A stretch of DNA of 64,000 bases from Anaerolineales bacterium (lineage in GTDB: Bacteria > Chloroflexota > Anaerolineae > Anaerolineales > Villigracilaceae). Made by a program: the position numbers and the translations under genes. Shown here piece by piece: positions 46,101 through 56,166 of the stretch. Each line of letters opens with the position of its first letter. Position 1 is the first letter of the stretch. The DNA is taken from contig JAHDWB010000004.1 in the NCBI GenBank assembly GCA_023382595.1, positions 186,001 to 250,000 of the forward strand, in the 5' to 3' direction. The notes beneath the pieces were generated by a model. The model had not been told where the DNA came from. It saw only the letters and a program-made list of their open reading frames with translations, and did no database searches.

Positions 46101-49100
46101 AGGAATGCGATCTTTGTTTGAGTGCCTGATCTTGCTTGACCTGTTGAAATGAATGGCGAGTCGGTTTTATTCAGATAATCATCCAGCGCTTTTGTCAGTT
46201 CATCCGTTGATGTGGCATGAACTGCGAGACGATGTTCAAAATGTGAGCGACCCGTGTTGACGGAGAAGCAAACATCTGCAAGAGAGTCTTTGTTGTTCAG
46301 GTCATTGAGTGTGAGTTCGACCATTTCATTCAACGCATGTTCCGTCTTCGCTGATAAAGTCAGCATGTGACGCGGACGTTCGACTTCCCCTTGTTCCACA
46401 ACTACCTGCGGCACATCTGAAATAATGATGTGCGCATTCGTGCCGCCAAAGCCGAACGAACTGACTCCTGCAAAGCGCGGTTGGTCGCGGCGCTTCCACG
46501 GGCGGAGATAAGTCCCGATTTCGAGACGGGAATCTTCCAATGAAAGATGCGGATTAACCGCTTTCAAGTTCAGGTGCGGTGGAATGGATTCGTTTTGCAG
46601 CGCCAGCACGGATTTGATCAGCCCTGCAATTCCCGCCGCCGATTCCAAATGCCCGATGTTCGTCTTTACCGAACCGACTAGAACTCGGTTGTTCGATGTT
46701 CCATCATCCAGCACGGCGCGCAATGCGGAGATTTCGATCGGGTCGCCGAGCGGTGTGCCCGTGCCGTGCGCTTCCACATATCCGATCTGCTGCGGCGCAA
46801 CGCCCGCATCCGCCAGCGCATAACGGATGACATCCTGTTGCGCCAATCCATTTGGCGCGGTCAAACCGTTGCTGCGTCCATCCTGATTGACCGCCGAGCC
46901 GCGGATTAACGCAAGGATGTTATCGCCGTTGCGCATCGCATCCGACAAACGTTTGAGCACCACAACGCCGCATCCTTCGCCGCGCACATAGCCGTCAGCA
47001 TTCGCGTCGAAGGTTTTGCAATGACCGTCAGGAGCGAGCATCTGCGCCTGCGAGAAGGTGATGGTCAACTCTGGCGTGAGGATGAGATTCACGCCTCCCG
47101 CCAAGGCGACGTCTGATTCGCCGCTTCGGAGACTCTGACACGCGAGATGCACCGCCACCAACGACGACGAACAAGCTGTATCCACCGCCATGCTTGGTCC
47201 GCGCAGATCGAGCGCATAGGACAGGCGGTTTGCGGCGATGCTGTGCGCGTTGCCCGTGCCCGCGTAGGCGTCTATTTGTTCAGGGTCGTCGAATTGCAGG
47301 CGCGAGTAATCGTAACTGCTGATACCGACGAATACGCCCGTGCGAGTCCCTGCCAAAGCATCAGGCGGGATAAAGGCATTTTCAAGCGCCTCCCAGCTCA
47401 CTTCAAGAAGGAGGCGCTGCTGCGGGTCCATGCGGGCGGCTTCACGCGGAGAGATCCCGAAGAAATTCGGGTCGAACAGATCCACGTCATCGAGAAAGCC
47501 GCCGAAGCGGGTGGCGACTTTTCCAGGCGCGGGGTCGTTTGAATGGAAGGCATCCACATCCCAGCGGTCAGACGGGACTTCGCTGATGGCGTCCACGCCG
47601 TTGCGGAGGAGTTCCCAAAATGCCTGCGGATTTGGCGACTGCGGGAAACGGCAACTCAAGCCAACAATGGCAATTGCTTCTTTGGTGAATGTATTGGGTG
47701 ACTGAAGCGGAGATGGTGTTGCGGTTTTGATTGGTTGATTGTCATTTGCCAGATAATTCGCCAGCAGTTCGATGGTCGGATAATCCCATGCGAGGGTGGG
47801 GGAGAGTTTGCGGTTGAGAAAGACTTCCAAGTCGCCCGTCAGGCTGACGGCTTGGACCGAGCCAAGACCGTAGTAGGTGAACGGCTGGCGCGGGTCGATG
47901 GATGTGGAATCGATCTCTAGAATGGAAGCGATGCGGGTGATGAGAAAGGATTGGACCGCTTCTGCTGAAATCAGTTGTTTGGGTTTACTGATTGATGATT
48001 CCGATTTGACGAACTCTTGAGTCTTTTCCTGTTGCAATGCCACTGGCTTGGCTCGCCATTCGCCGACAATTTCCAATTCTCCGTTTAAGAATGCGTTCTT
48101 TGTGGCACGGCGTTGGATCTTTCCGCTGGAAGTTTTTGGAATGCTCATCGGCTTGACAAGCACGATCGCGAAAACCTGCAAGTCATGCTTTTCTGCCACC
48201 GCCTGACGAATGGCGGAAGCCACCTCATTTATATCGGGTTGGCGGTGTTGTCGGGTGACTTCCTGAATAATGACAAGCTGTTCTTTCCCATTTTCTGTTA
48301 TCGAGAATGCGGCTCCCGCTCCGGGCTGTAACGCGGCATGGGACGACTCGACGGTGATTTCAATGTCCTGCGGATAATGGTTGCTTCCATGAACAATGAT
48401 CAGGTCTTTCAAACGCCCTGTGACAAAAAGTTCGCCTTCATGCAAAAAGCCGAGGTCGCCCGTCCGCAGGAAGGGACCTTCGCCGGTATCCGCGATGTGC
48501 ACGCCGAATGCCGCGCGGGTTTCCTCTTCCAGACCCCAATATCCTTTTGCCACGCTGGGTCCCGTGACCCAAATTTCACCGACCTGATTCGGCTCACATG
48601 GTTGCAACGTAGTCGGCTTAACGATGACTATTTTTTGATCAACGATGGATTTTCCGCAACTGACCATGGACAGTGAATTGTCATCCGCTATAGTTGCAGG
48701 AACGACGAGATCGCGTTCGAGCGATTTACGGTCGATGGTCAATACACGTGGTTCGGATGGACCGTCCCCGCCGGAGACGATCAGCGTGCTTTCCGCCATC
48801 CCAAAACACGGGTAGAAAGAAGTCTTTCGGAAACCGCACCGCTCAAACGTCCATGCGAAACGTTCCAGCGTCTCGGGGCGGATGGGTTCGGCTCCGCAAA
48901 ACGCCAGCGACCATGAACTCAGATCCAGCGTTTCCATCTGCTCGGGCGTGATCTTGTCCACGCACAGGTCGTAGGCAAAGTTTGGCGCGCCGCTGATCGT
49001 TCCTTTGTATTGGCTGATGGCTTCGAGCCAGCGAAACGGGCGTTGCAGGAACGAGACCGGCGACATCAAAGTCGAAGGTCCATTGACGTACATCGGCTCG

Positions 49101-49789
49101 AGGATGCCGCCGATCAACCCCATGTCGTGATAACTGGGAAGCCAGAAAACTCCCACCGCGTTTTCGCCGATCTGGAATCCGTGGCGGATGGCTTTCAGAT
49201 TGTGCATCAGGTTGCCATGTGTCAGCATGACGCCTTTGGGCTTGCTGGTGGAACCGGATGTATATTGAAGGAATGCCAACGTGTCGGGCGAAATATCGGG
49301 ATGACGCCAGTCCGCTTCCAACCCCGCCGGAACCTGTTCGGTGTTCAACCAACTTAACGCCTGCAGATCGGGCGTGTGCTCGAAGCGCTGTTCAAGATTA
49401 TGCAGGATTGTGGATGTGGTCAGCGCAAACGACGCTTGCGAATCTGCGACAATGGATTGGATGCGCGGCACCGGACGGTTCAAGCGCGGTGGATAGGCAG
49501 GGACGGCGGTCACGCCGGCGTACAGGCATCCGAAGAAGGATGCGATGTAATCCATACCGGGAGGGTAAAGCAGAAGCGCGCGCTCACCGCCTGCGCCGTG
49601 TTGCTCAAGCCATGCGCCAATGGCGCGCGCGCGGCGGTCCAATTCCGCGTAAGTGACTGTGACGATATCCGAATCGCCATCCTGAATGAATCTGTATGCC
49701 AGATTATCAGGATGGCGACTTGCCTGCGTTCTAAGCAGTTCGAGCAATGTGCTGGACGCTGACCGTGTCCGGTTTGACAATTGCTTCAT
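40154..49789 (-). CDS. Hybrid PKS-NRPS megasynthase: FAAL-ACP-KS-AT-ACP-C-A-PCP-reductase
   Basis: A 3211-residue assembly line. Domains by approximate residue: FAAL 1-565 ([12 protein letters not shown] at 180); ACP1 (Ser 644 in GLGSVQAV); KS 700-1125 (Cys 873 in DTACSSSL, His in EAHGTGTP and NIGHLES); AT 1230-1545 (Ser 1317 in GHSVGEY; HAFHSP predicts malonyl-CoA); ACP2 (Ser 1672); C 1730-2175 (His 1861 in [10 protein letters not shown], an altered HHxxxDG); A 2230-2700 ([11 protein letters not shown]); PCP (Ser 2753 in GGHSLL); terminal thioester reductase 2845-3200 (GATGFVG, Tyr about 3007 in GYAQSKW). The A-domain pocket reads about DILQLGLIW-, which I associate with glycine. No KR, DH, ER or epimerase. 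Expected product: fatty acyl, one ketide unit with its ketone kept, one amino acid, released as aldehyde or alcohol. Start ATG 49789. Confidence 0.95.
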   Translation of the reverse strand: MKQLSNRTRSASSTLLELLRTQASRHPDNLAYRFIQDGDSDIVTVTYAELDRRARAIGAWLEQHGAGGERALLLYPPGMDYIASFFGCLYAGVTAVPAYPPRLNRPVPRIQSIVADSQASFALTTSTILHNLEQRFEHTPDLQALSWLNTEQVPAGLEADWRHPDISPDTLAFLQYTSGSTSKPKGVMLTHGNLMHNLKAIRHGFQIGENAVGVFWLPSYHDMGLIGGILEPMYVNGPSTLMSPVSFLQRPFRWLEAISQYKGTISGAPNFAYDLCVDKITPEQMETLDLSSWSLAFCGAEPIRPETLERFAWTFERCGFRKTSFYPCFGMAESTLIVSGGDGPSEPRVLTIDRKSLERDLVVPATIADDNSLSMVSCGKSIVDQKIVIVKPTTLQPCEPNQVGEIWVTGPSVAKGYWGLEEETRAAFGVHIADTGEGPFLRTGDLGFLHEGELFVTGRLKDLIIVHGSNHYPQDIEITVESSHAALQPGAGAAFSITENGKEQLVIIQEVTRQHRQPDINEVASAIRQAVAEKHDLQVFAIVLVKPMSIPKTSSGKIQRRATKNAFLNGELEIVGEWRAKPVALQQEKTQEFVKSESSISKPKQLISAEAVQSFLITRIASILEIDSTSIDPRQPFTYYGLGSVQAVSLTGDLEVFLNRKLSPTLAWDYPTIELLANYLANDNQPIKTATPSPLQSPNTFTKEAIAIVGLSCRFPQSPNPQAFWELLRNGVDAISEVPSDRWDVDAFHSNDPAPGKVATRFGGFLDDVDLFDPNFFGISPREAARMDPQQRLLLEVSWEALENAFIPPDALAGTRTGVFVGISSYDYSRLQFDDPEQIDAYAGTGNAHSIAANRLSYALDLRGPSMAVDTACSSSLVAVHLACQSLRSGESDVALAGGVNLILTPELTITFSQAQMLAPDGHCKTFDANADGYVRGEGCGVVVLKRLSDAMRNGDNILALIRGSAVNQDGRSNGLTAPNGLAQQDVIRYALADAGVAPQQIGYVEAHGTGTPLGDPIEISALRAVLDDGTSNNRVLVGSVKTNIGHLESAAGIAGLIKSVLALQNESIPPHLNLKAVNPHLSLEDSRLEIGTYLRPWKRRDQPRFAGVSSFGFGGTNAHIIISDVPQVVVEQGEVERPRHMLTLSAKTEHALNEMVELTLNDLNNKDSLADVCFSVNTGRSHFEHRLAVHATSTDELTKALDDYLNKTDSPFISTGQARSGTQTKIAFLFTGQGSQYNGMGKGLYETQPAFRAALDECAQILASILDRPLLEILFSDNDQAIHQTQYTQPVLFAFEYALAKMWRSWGIEPHAVLGHSVGEYVAACIAGVFTLEDGLRLIAERGRLMGALPQNGTMAAVFADASRIADILQPHLDKVSIAATNGPDNTVISGETSTIQIILDELTKLGISSKPLTVSHAFHSPLMDSILDEFEAFARGITFSAPRILLCSNLLGGMLEPDSTPDATYWLNHIRAEVKFAAGMQALADSGMDVFIEIGPSPVLLGMGKRCLPDSKSAWLPSLRQNQDDWQIILDSLGKLYTRGADVNWAGFDAGYARRKVTVPNYPFQRQRYWLEASNKEPVIEKISIPTPSLTSGSNGKRQHQKKQKADSRSQKTSQIPVSDFDKTTLLSANPAQRQQLLSDFLQKQTARILGMEPSQLNPDQPLDTMGLDSLMAMELKNSLESKLGVNLSVASLLQGPTLSRLVSEALENLDAPASSNEIPLIIANNDSNESPLSYGQQALWFLHQLLPNEISFNVAGAIRIHGELNVPALKRAFEQLVEHHESLRSTFHVTNGEPVQRVHATMDGFFHVEDTAGWTEAELRERLAVEAHRPFDLEHGPVLRASLYLTKDSQHILLLAMDHIVTDFWSMTILASELLTLYEANKTGKPIDLSPLPARYSDYVRWQADMLESPQGEKHWDYWREQLQGKLPALNLPTDRPRTAMQTYRGDSEHVMIDGEIYKQLKTLAQENGATMFMTLLAAFQTLLHRYSNQEQFLVGSVTAGRNHAELENLVGYFINPIALRADFSGSPSFNEILHRVRQTMLGAFEHQDYPPALLAKKLGIQRDSSRPPLFETMFILQKAHETDVQALSPFALGIDGARMEASGLTLESLALGGEPAQFDLTMMMAETDQGLAASLQYNTDLFDASTIQRMLGHFNSLLREIAAEPARPVSTHSLLSDLEKQQILVEWNQTQAKYPRGSCIHELIEAQVKRTPDAVAVQFENQCLTYKELNERADAVAHVLMAQGVKRGILVGLYVNRSMDMLVGLLGVLKAGGAYLPLDPSFPAERLAFMLADSNAAIILTLSSLLPNLPENNAQVICLDELAKGRGGRKPKATITPDDLAYVIYTSGSTGKPKGVQIHHRAVVNFLFSMHDHLGIGADDTLLAVTTLSFDIAVLELMLPLTVGARVVIASSEITTDGALLSQALTDSNATFMQATPASWRLLIESGWQGKRDLNILCGGEALTNDLAKKLLQRGAQVWNLYGPTETTIWSTIHRVLSAENSSISNTVPIGRPMANTQIYILDANLQPVPVGVIGDLYIGGDGVSRGYLNRPELTAERFLPHPSPLPEGEGNFIYKTGDLARYLPNGNIEFFGRSDQQVKVRGFRIETGEVEAALAGHPSVKQAVVTAWKETSSDASLVAYVVPTTSEKEADANQLRDFLRQKLPDYMVPSIFVHLESLPLTPNGKVDRKALPQPTQARSALRVPYVAPRTPLEFELVEICAQVLGLENNNGLSAVGINDDFFDLGGHSLLGTRLVFLLREKYGLEAADLPLRTLFEQPTVANLAQAIERVRRGERNEIRRSDFIQRGQLSLDELNAEAQLDPSITAGDLVYEHVDDPKHILLTGATGFVGAFLLHDLLTKTSADVYCLLRAIDLEQGVQRLKRNLASYLLWDESFASRIKPVLGDLGTPQLGLTDDEFNHLAATMDVIYHNGAMVNFVYPYHAHKASNVLGTQEILRLACRTRLKPVHLVSTLSILYSGGVNDGRVFREDVDLDQVGAPFGGYAQSKWVAEKLVIQAGERGIPYAIYRPGLVSGHSVSGAWNTDNLISSMTRVCVHLGTIPNLDVTVNIVPVDFVSSAIVELSKNPENFGRVYHLDNPKPIHFSKLASWLESQGFRARQVSFDEWRAELFHQIPNMPSDGWEPYLPLLEEVDESQVFMPEFDLSNTLNRLNGCDIRCHPVDDQLFTAYLKYFTPRGFPEISAPASS

Positions 49790-50056
49790 AATAAATTACA
49801 CCTGTCTTGTCTGAATTAATGTTTCATTTATAACATAAAAGCGATTGTCAAATGCCGCGCTGGGGGTGTGAAATTGGTACTACCCATTACTTTTGGATAC
49901 CTATCCCATTCTTGACATGAAATCTTGAAAAGGTATAATTCTTCCCATTATCATATTATTTATCCATTTTTATATAATTTAGCGGGGATTTTTTGCACAT
50001 AACTTGATTGCCATGTCTGTGTTTGATTTTGAAAATACGGATATGTATTCAGTGAA
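49790..50056. other. Divergent intergenic region between megasynthase and FHA-ABC genes
   Basis: AT-rich compared with its flanks. The plus-strand promoter at 49912-49939 is listed separately. On the minus strand TTGACA (49846-49851) and TATAAA (49827-49832) occur but only 13 bp apart, too close for a normal promoter, so the megasynthase promoter is not resolved. Confidence 0.5.
49912..49939 (+). promoter_or_regulatory. Consensus sigma-70-type promoter for the FHA-ABC/kinase operon
   Basis: TTGACA, a 16-bp spacer and TATAAT: both hexamers match the consensus exactly. Transcription would begin about 49946, giving a leader of roughly 110-125 nt to the FHA-ABC gene. No operator-like palindrome is obvious nearby, so basal expression may be high. 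Confidence 0.75.
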
Positions 50057-50071
50057 ATGAGGAATAGTCTC

Positions 50072-53000
50072 GTGAATCAATCAAGCAATTTCAAGTTGGT
50101 CCTGATCGACAATCAAAGCAGCACGCCTCCCAGAGAATTCGAACTGGTCAAGTCAGAACTTGTGATTGGTCGCGATGAAAGCGTTGACCTTCCGATCACG
50201 TCGCCAGCCATCTCCCGCCGCCATGCGAAATTTACGCGCGAGGGAGATGGTTTTGTTTTGGAGGATCTGGGAAGCAGTAACGGCACGTTTGTCAACGGAC
50301 AAAAACTGAGCGGACGTCATAGCTTGAAATCGGGAGATGAAATCCGTTTGGGGCGGGCAATTACGCTCAAATATGAAGCGCCGGAAGCGGAAACCTCCGA
50401 ACCGGATGCGACCATGATACGGTCAACGCCCGCCGCTGTGCCATCCGGCGTGGCGCAAACGATGATCGGTGAAGACCCGATGATCTCACGGGCAGACGCG
50501 GGTCCGTCGCAGTTGGTGGTGACCATTGCAGGGGAAAATCCGAGAACGCATACGCTCACGCGGCAGGCTTTCACCATTGGTCGCCTCGATGATAATGACA
50601 TCGTCATCCCTTCGCAGATCGTCTCGGGAAAACATGCCCGGCTGGAAAAGGAGAACGGCGGTTACAAGTTGACCGTCCTGCCTGAAGCCAGAAATCCGGT
50701 GCTTTTCGAGGGACGTCCCATTGATGGCTCCCGCACGCTTCATCATGGCGACATACTCAGGATCGGCGGCGCTGACCCGGGCATGATGGTCACGATCAAC
50801 TACAACGCGCCGAGCGAAGCGCCGAAAGAAGTCGAAAGGGATATTGTCTTCGGCGAAAAGACCATCATTCAGATCGGACGTGATTCTGCAAATGACGTCA
50901 TGCTTCCATCTCCCAACGTTTCACGCTTCCACGCCCAGGTGGAGCGGGTCGGTCAACGCTACCGTGTGGAGGACCTGCGCAGTTCCAATGGGACATTCGT
51001 CAATGGGCAGCGTATCGAAGGGGCTGTCTGGCTCAAACCGTCCGATACGATTCGGGTGGGGTCGTATCGCTTTGTCATGGGGAAGGATCAGCTTGCCAAA
51101 TACGATGACAGCAACGGGTTAAGAGTCGATGCGATCAACCTCAACAAGTGGGTGCGCAAAGACCTGAACATCCTGCAAAATATCTCCGTCTCCTTCCAGC
51201 CGAGGGAATTCATCGTGGTCGTCGGTCAAAGCGGCGGCGGCAAATCCACGTTTGTGGATGCCGTTGCGGGCTACCGCCCGGCTACTTCTCCTTCACGGGT
51301 GCTGGTCAACGATATTGATATTTACAACAATTTTGATGCCATCCGCAACGACATTGGATTTGTCCCGCAAAAGGACATCATTCATATGGAGTTGACCGTT
51401 TATCAAGCGTTGGATTATGCCGCTCAATTGCGCATGCCCGGTGACACGACCAAGGAGGAAAGGCACAAGCGCGTCATGGAAGTCCTTACTGATCTTGATC
51501 TCACACACCGCAAGGATGTGCAGATCAGCGGCTTGAGCGGCGGACAGCAGAAACGCGTCTCCATTGGCGTTGAGCTGTTGACCAAACCCGGGCTTTTCTT
51601 CCTCGATGAGCCGACCTCCGGTCTCGACCCCGGAACCGAAACCGCCCTGATGCAGTTGATGCGCCGTCTGGCAGATCAGGGACGCACAATCATCCTCATC
51701 ACCCATGCCACCAAGAACGTTATGCTGGCGGACAAGGTCATCTTCCTTGCCCGCGGCGGATATCTTGCCTGGTTTGGTCCGCCGGATGAGGCGCTGGCGT
51801 ACTTTGATCAATACCGCTCAGAGCGCGACCGCAGAGCCGGCAAGATCGAATTCGATGAGATCTACGCCATCCTGGACGATCCCAGCAAGGGCAAGGCGGA
51901 TGAATGGGCAAAGCGATACCGCGAGAGCAAAGCGTATCAGGACTATATTGCCCATCCGCTTAAAGATAAGATGGTGCCCCAAAACGCCGTCACCATACCG
52001 GAATCGGGCAGGGCTGTTTCGCCCAAATCGGGCAGCAAGTCCACCGGTAAGGTTTCACAGCTAAAACAGTTTTTCATTCTGTCAGCGCGTAATATAAAGA
52101 TCCTGACCCGCGATAAATTCGCGCTTGGTTTGATGCTGGCGACTGCGCCGCTGGTCAGTTTGTTGGATGTGGTTCTCTCCATTGTCATGGGACGGAATCC
52201 GTTCGACTTCTATCTGGGCGACATGGCGCAGGTCATGATCACGCTTTTCCTGCTGACCATTTATGGCGTCATGGTGGGAGGCATCTCGCAAATGCGCGAG
52301 ATCGTCAAAGAGGCGGAGATCTACAAGCGCGAGAGATTGGTCAACCTCAAGATCCTGCCGTATGTCATGTCCAAGATCTGGGTTGCGGCTTTGCTCGCCT
52401 TCTATCAAGCGGCGGCATATACCATTGTGCATTATCTTGCCTTCAACATGCCCGGCGGCACGCTCGAATTCGTGCAGGTGTATATCACGATGACGCTGGC
52501 GACTCTGGCAGGCATGATGCTGGGACTCTTCGCCTCCGCCCTCGCCCCGAACGCCAGTTCCGCCCCATTGATGGTCATCATCCTGATGCTTCCGCAGATC
52601 GTTCTGGGCGGCGCCCTGATCCCCGTGCCAAGTTTTATCAGCGCGCCGACGTCAACGCGCTGGGCGTTCGAGGCATTGATGAGCATCACCGGTCCCGGCT
52701 CGGATGTTGCCGCAGATGTCTGCTGGCAGTTGCCGCGCGACGTGCAGGATGCCATGACCCTGGAAGATAAACTTGCCAACGGCTGTAACTGCATGGGCGT
52801 GAACATGCTCAAACAGGAATATTGCAATCATCCCGGCTTGGGCAAGTTTTACATCCCATTAGTCGATGAACCCATGCCGGTCGAACCCGCCCCGCTCCCG
52901 CCGGAGCCTGCCCGTCCTATCGAGCCTCAAAACCAATCTGACAACGTAGCCATGGCGGAGTTCTTCGCGCAACTCAAGGTGTACGAAGTGGAAGTGGAAA

Positions 53001-53260
53001 ACTATAAGCGGCAGGTTGAGCTGTATCAAACCGAGCGGGTTGCCTACGAAACGGCGCGCGCCCAACTGCAGGTTGCGGTCGCTCCAGCCGAAGGCGTTGT
53101 GAGAAACTTCTATAACGGCGCAGGGTTCACTTATGTTAATAAGAAGGATCCAGTGGCGTATTTTGGCAAGATCGGTTTTGCCTGGGCGGTGCAGGGCTTC
53201 ATCATCCTGATTCTGTTCGGCGCCATCTTGTTCCTGCAAAAACGTAAGGATGTGATCTAA
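50072..53260 (+). CDS. Triple-FHA-domain ABC transporter (ABCG-like ATPase fused to permease)
   Basis: About 1062 residues. FHA1 (about 5-95; ISRRHAKF, SSNGTFVNG) and FHA3 (about 265-350; VSRFHAQV, SSNGTFVNG) keep the phosphothreonine-binding residues; FHA2 (about 145-240; VSGKHARL) lacks the Arg and the Asn-Gly. Next comes an ATPase with GQSGGGKST, LSGGQQKRVSIG and FFLDEPTSGLDP, then an ABC2 membrane domain (about 680-870). An external Pro-rich and helical segment (about 940-1010) precedes the last helix. ABCG-like half transporters export lipids or peptides. The linker between FHA1 and FHA2 has TMIRS and TMIGED (Thr 114, 130), possible phosphosites. I prefer GTG 50072, with TGAGG upstream, over ATG 50057. 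It is first of three genes with a lipoprotein and a Ser/Thr kinase. Confidence 0.93.
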   Translation: MNQSSNFKLVLIDNQSSTPPREFELVKSELVIGRDESVDLPITSPAISRRHAKFTREGDGFVLEDLGSSNGTFVNGQKLSGRHSLKSGDEIRLGRAITLKYEAPEAETSEPDATMIRSTPAAVPSGVAQTMIGEDPMISRADAGPSQLVVTIAGENPRTHTLTRQAFTIGRLDDNDIVIPSQIVSGKHARLEKENGGYKLTVLPEARNPVLFEGRPIDGSRTLHHGDILRIGGADPGMMVTINYNAPSEAPKEVERDIVFGEKTIIQIGRDSANDVMLPSPNVSRFHAQVERVGQRYRVEDLRSSNGTFVNGQRIEGAVWLKPSDTIRVGSYRFVMGKDQLAKYDDSNGLRVDAINLNKWVRKDLNILQNISVSFQPREFIVVVGQSGGGKSTFVDAVAGYRPATSPSRVLVNDIDIYNNFDAIRNDIGFVPQKDIIHMELTVYQALDYAAQLRMPGDTTKEERHKRVMEVLTDLDLTHRKDVQISGLSGGQQKRVSIGVELLTKPGLFFLDEPTSGLDPGTETALMQLMRRLADQGRTIILITHATKNVMLADKVIFLARGGYLAWFGPPDEALAYFDQYRSERDRRAGKIEFDEIYAILDDPSKGKADEWAKRYRESKAYQDYIAHPLKDKMVPQNAVTIPESGRAVSPKSGSKSTGKVSQLKQFFILSARNIKILTRDKFALGLMLATAPLVSLLDVVLSIVMGRNPFDFYLGDMAQVMITLFLLTIYGVMVGGISQMREIVKEAEIYKRERLVNLKILPYVMSKIWVAALLAFYQAAAYTIVHYLAFNMPGGTLEFVQVYITMTLATLAGMMLGLFASALAPNASSAPLMVIILMLPQIVLGGALIPVPSFISAPTSTRWAFEALMSITGPGSDVAADVCWQLPRDVQDAMTLEDKLANGCNCMGVNMLKQEYCNHPGLGKFYIPLVDEPMPVEPAPLPPEPARPIEPQNQSDNVAMAEFFAQLKVYEVEVENYKRQVELYQTERVAYETARAQLQVAVAPAEGVVRNFYNGAGFTYVNKKDPVAYFGKIGFAWAVQGFIILILFGAILFLQKRKDVI

Positions 53261-53265
53261 ATCTC

Positions 53266-54246
53266 ATGCGAAGGTATCGCGTTGTATTTACCCTGCTTAT
53301 ATTGCTTCTCTTGTTAAGCGCCTGCGGAATGGGGGGCAATAACGCGGCGACAGAAAGCACGCTGGAAGCGATCAGCAACCAAGTGCGGGAGACCGGCACT
53401 GCATCTGCGCAACAGGGACAGGATCCGTTCTCTGTGGTCGAAACAGCTCAGGCAGCCGCAACACAGGCGCTGGTCTTGTCCCCTGATTCCATGACCGCCA
53501 CCGCGCAGGCGTTTGCCCCGATACTGGCTGAACTACCGAAGTATGGCGTTGACCCGTCGCAGGGAAGGCTGGGGTGGGTTCATCCGCCCGTCTCTTTGGA
53601 TGCCTCCGGCTTTCGTCAGTTCGAATATATCAATTATTTCCTGGGGACCGTGGCGGCTGATTTTGTGATATCCGCGGACATCACTTGGGATACCGTTGGC
53701 AGCACATCAGGTTGCGGGTTCGTCCTGCGGTCGGATGGAAATCAGGCGGCTTTCAATCAATATCTTGCCATTATCACGCGCGTCTCCAGCGGACATTTCC
53801 TTTTCGCGACCATGGCGAACGGCGATGTGGTCACCGGGCGGGATATATACGCCTACAATCGCGATAAGAATTTCAAATGGCAGAACCAGACAACGAACCG
53901 CCTGACCGTAGTGGGACGCGGCAACCGTTTCTATATTTACACCAACGATACGTTGATCGGCGAGATCGATCCCAGCGCGCCGTTGCCCGGTTTGGCGTTG
54001 CCTCCGGAGCCGGAGAGACCCGCCGATCAATCGGATGCCCAGGCAATGGCGGAGTATCAGGCAAGGAAGACAGAATACGACCTGGTCGTGCAGCAAATGA
54101 GGGCGGACTATGCCAGACGGCAACGGGCGGTCGATTCTGTAAATACGGAATTTGAGCGCGGTTTCATCGCGCTGGTGGCGTTGAGCGAATCGGGCAGGCG
54201 CACGGTTTGCGAGTTCAATAATGCCTGGTTGTGGTTGATCGAGTAA
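53266..54246 (+). CDS. Lipoprotein with beta-sandwich domain and C-terminal helical tail
   Basis: A 326-residue protein: signal peptide with lipobox LLSACG (Cys about 20), a Thr/Ala/Gln-rich linker, a central domain (about 95-235) of the LamG/3-keto-disaccharide-hydrolase-like jelly-roll type (SGCGFVLRSDGNQAAFNQY, LTVVGRGNRFYIYTNDTLIGEI), then LPPEPERP followed by a long charged helix (about 250-300). The last part resembles the external segment of the ABC protein encoded 5 bp upstream. It is likely a surface partner of that transporter. No catalytic residues are evident, so ligand or wall binding is more likely than enzymatic activity. Confidence 0.8.
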   Translation: MRRYRVVFTLLILLLLLSACGMGGNNAATESTLEAISNQVRETGTASAQQGQDPFSVVETAQAAATQALVLSPDSMTATAQAFAPILAELPKYGVDPSQGRLGWVHPPVSLDASGFRQFEYINYFLGTVAADFVISADITWDTVGSTSGCGFVLRSDGNQAAFNQYLAIITRVSSGHFLFATMANGDVVTGRDIYAYNRDKNFKWQNQTTNRLTVVGRGNRFYIYTNDTLIGEIDPSAPLPGLALPPEPERPADQSDAQAMAEYQARKTEYDLVVQQMRADYARRQRAVDSVNTEFERGFIALVALSESGRRTVCEFNNAWLWLIE

Positions 54247-54301
54247 TTGGCGGATCTCATGAAACGACGCATCCAAAAAAATGTAATTTTGGGAGAAGGA
54301 A

Positions 54302-55951
54302 ATGTCCACTAAATGGATCGGTAAGAAACTAAGTAATCGTTACCTCATTGAAGAACTGCTGGGGCAGGGTGGCATGTCGGCGGTCTACAAAGCCTCCGAC
54401 CCCAACTTGAAGCGGGTCGTTGCAGTCAAGATGATCCACACCCACCTCTCCAGCAACCCGGATTTCGTCACCCGGTTCGAAGAGGAAGCGGCGGCAGTGG
54501 CTCAACTCCGCCATCCCGGCATTATTCAGGTATATGACTTCAACCGGGATGACGATGTCTACTATATGGTATTGGAGTTCGTGCCCGGAGAAACGATTCA
54601 AGCGCATCTGAAACGGCTGAACGACTCAAATCGCCGCCTGTCTCCGAAAAATGCGATGGAATACATGGCTAACGTTTGTGATGCCGTGGACTATGCCCAT
54701 CAGCGCGGAATGATCCACCGCGACATCAAACCCGCCAACCTGATGTTAAATACCATGGGTCAGGTCATCCTGATGGATTTCGGTATCGCCAAGATCGTTG
54801 GCAGTCAGCGACACACTGCGACCGGAGCTGTGGTTGGGACAGCCATGTACATGTCACCGGAGCAGATCAAAGGCGAACAGCCGGACCGCCGCACGGATAT
54901 TTACTCCCTCGGTGTGACGCTCTTCGAAATGGTCAGCGGACGACCACCCTTTGAAGCGGATTCCGCGATGACCCTGATGATGATGCACATGAACGACCCG
55001 GTTCCCAACGCGCGGACCCTCAATCCGGAGATCCCTGATGCGCTGGTGGCTGTCATCAACAAGGCGCTTGCCAAGAACCCCGACCAGCGGTATCAGACTG
55101 CCGCGCAAATGGCAGCTGCACTCCGGAATGCAATGACGCAATTGGATGCATCGTCTCCTGCACCGATTGCAACCATGATCGACGAATCCCCGCTTACCTC
55201 CGCAGGTCCCGGGGCAACCATGGTCGAGGCTCCCGATCACGCCCGGGGCACCATTGTGGAAAGCGGTCCCATGCCCAGCCCGCAGGGAACGATCGTTGAA
55301 AGTTCGCCCATGTCCCCCGTCTCCTCGCAGGTTTCAGGGACGTCCATTGATGGTTCTGCGGTGAAACCAAAAGCCTCATCATCCCCAGCCGCGCCGGCTA
55401 AAAAAGGCGGGTTGGCTTTGCCGGTCATCATTGGAGGCGTTGTCGTGCTTGCCTGTCTGGTCGTTGGAGGTATTTTCGCTGCCAGCCGTCTGTTTGGCGG
55501 AGGCGCAGCCTCCCCGCTCGAAGAGCCGACGGCAATTGTCGTAAATACGGAAGCACCTACGGATATCCCCGCCGCCGAACAGACAACCGAAGCGCCGACG
55601 GAAGTCCCGACCGAAACCCCGATCCCGCCCACACCGACGCCGACAACCCCGTATGTTGTGATAACCGGTATTCGTGTTGAGAATTCTGTATATATCGTGG
55701 ATTATGACGTACATAATTTCGATACGCCGGGCTTGCATGTACATATATTCTTCAACAATGTGCCGCCTGAGCAAGCCGGCTCGCCGGGGTCTGGTCCGTG
55801 GAAGTTAACATGGGGTTCATATGGCGACCCGCCATTCACCCAGTACATCTTGTCGAATCGTCCGGCAAATGCAACCCAAATGTGCGCACTTGTCGCCAAC
55901 CCGAACCATTCCATTCAGCTTAACAGCGGAAATTGTGTTGACCTGCCGTAA
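54302..55951 (+). CDS. Transmembrane Ser/Thr protein kinase (PknB-like)
   Basis: A 549-residue receptor-like kinase. The N-terminal Hanks kinase (about 10-275) is complete: GQGGMSAVYKA, VAVKMIH, IHRDIKPANLML, MDFGIAK, and an activation loop TATGAVVGTAMYMSPEQ. A juxtamembrane stretch (285-365) carries five Thr-x-x-Asp/Glu sites at about T291, T306, T317, T330 and T347 (TMID, TMVE, TIVE, TIVE, TSID). One membrane helix (about 378-400) leads to a Pro/Thr-rich stalk and an external beta-rich domain of about 90 residues. GGGAGAAGG precedes the ATG. As third gene of the FHA-ABC operon, it likely controls the transporter through phosphothreonine-FHA contact. Confidence 0.95.
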   Translation: MSTKWIGKKLSNRYLIEELLGQGGMSAVYKASDPNLKRVVAVKMIHTHLSSNPDFVTRFEEEAAAVAQLRHPGIIQVYDFNRDDDVYYMVLEFVPGETIQAHLKRLNDSNRRLSPKNAMEYMANVCDAVDYAHQRGMIHRDIKPANLMLNTMGQVILMDFGIAKIVGSQRHTATGAVVGTAMYMSPEQIKGEQPDRRTDIYSLGVTLFEMVSGRPPFEADSAMTLMMMHMNDPVPNARTLNPEIPDALVAVINKALAKNPDQRYQTAAQMAAALRNAMTQLDASSPAPIATMIDESPLTSAGPGATMVEAPDHARGTIVESGPMPSPQGTIVESSPMSPVSSQVSGTSIDGSAVKPKASSSPAAPAKKGGLALPVIIGGVVVLACLVVGGIFAASRLFGGGAASPLEEPTAIVVNTEAPTDIPAAEQTTEAPTEVPTETPIPPTPTPTTPYVVITGIRVENSVYIVDYDVHNFDTPGLHVHIFFNNVPPEQAGSPGSGPWKLTWGSYGDPPFTQYILSNRPANATQMCALVANPNHSIQLNSGNCVDLP

Positions 55952-55973
55952 ACTTGAGCGTATAGCTTAAAGC

Positions 55974-56010
55974 AGCCCGCCATCCAATTTGGATGGTGGG
56001 CTTTATTTTA
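55974..56010 (+). terminator. Rho-independent terminator of the FHA-ABC/kinase operon
   Basis: AGCCCGCCATCC and GGATGGTGGGCT form a 12-bp stem with one G-T wobble and a short loop, followed by TTTATTTTA. It lies 23 bp after the kinase stop codon. Confidence 0.88.
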
Positions 56011-56166
56011 TGGGTGATCCAGACCATTTTCACGCACATTGCAGGCGGGCGATTCATTAGGTATAGAGAACTGTTTCCTTAGAGAAGCAGGCTTCGATGG
56101 TTGGGGCATGGAAGGAAATTGCCCGAATTTTTATATGACGTGCTTGATATCGGTAGGAGTTGAACG

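Noticed and set aside
49827-49851. Minus-strand promoter for the megasynthase (TTGACA and TATAAA)
   Set aside because: The spacer is only 13 bp, outside the working range, so I did not list it as a promoter.
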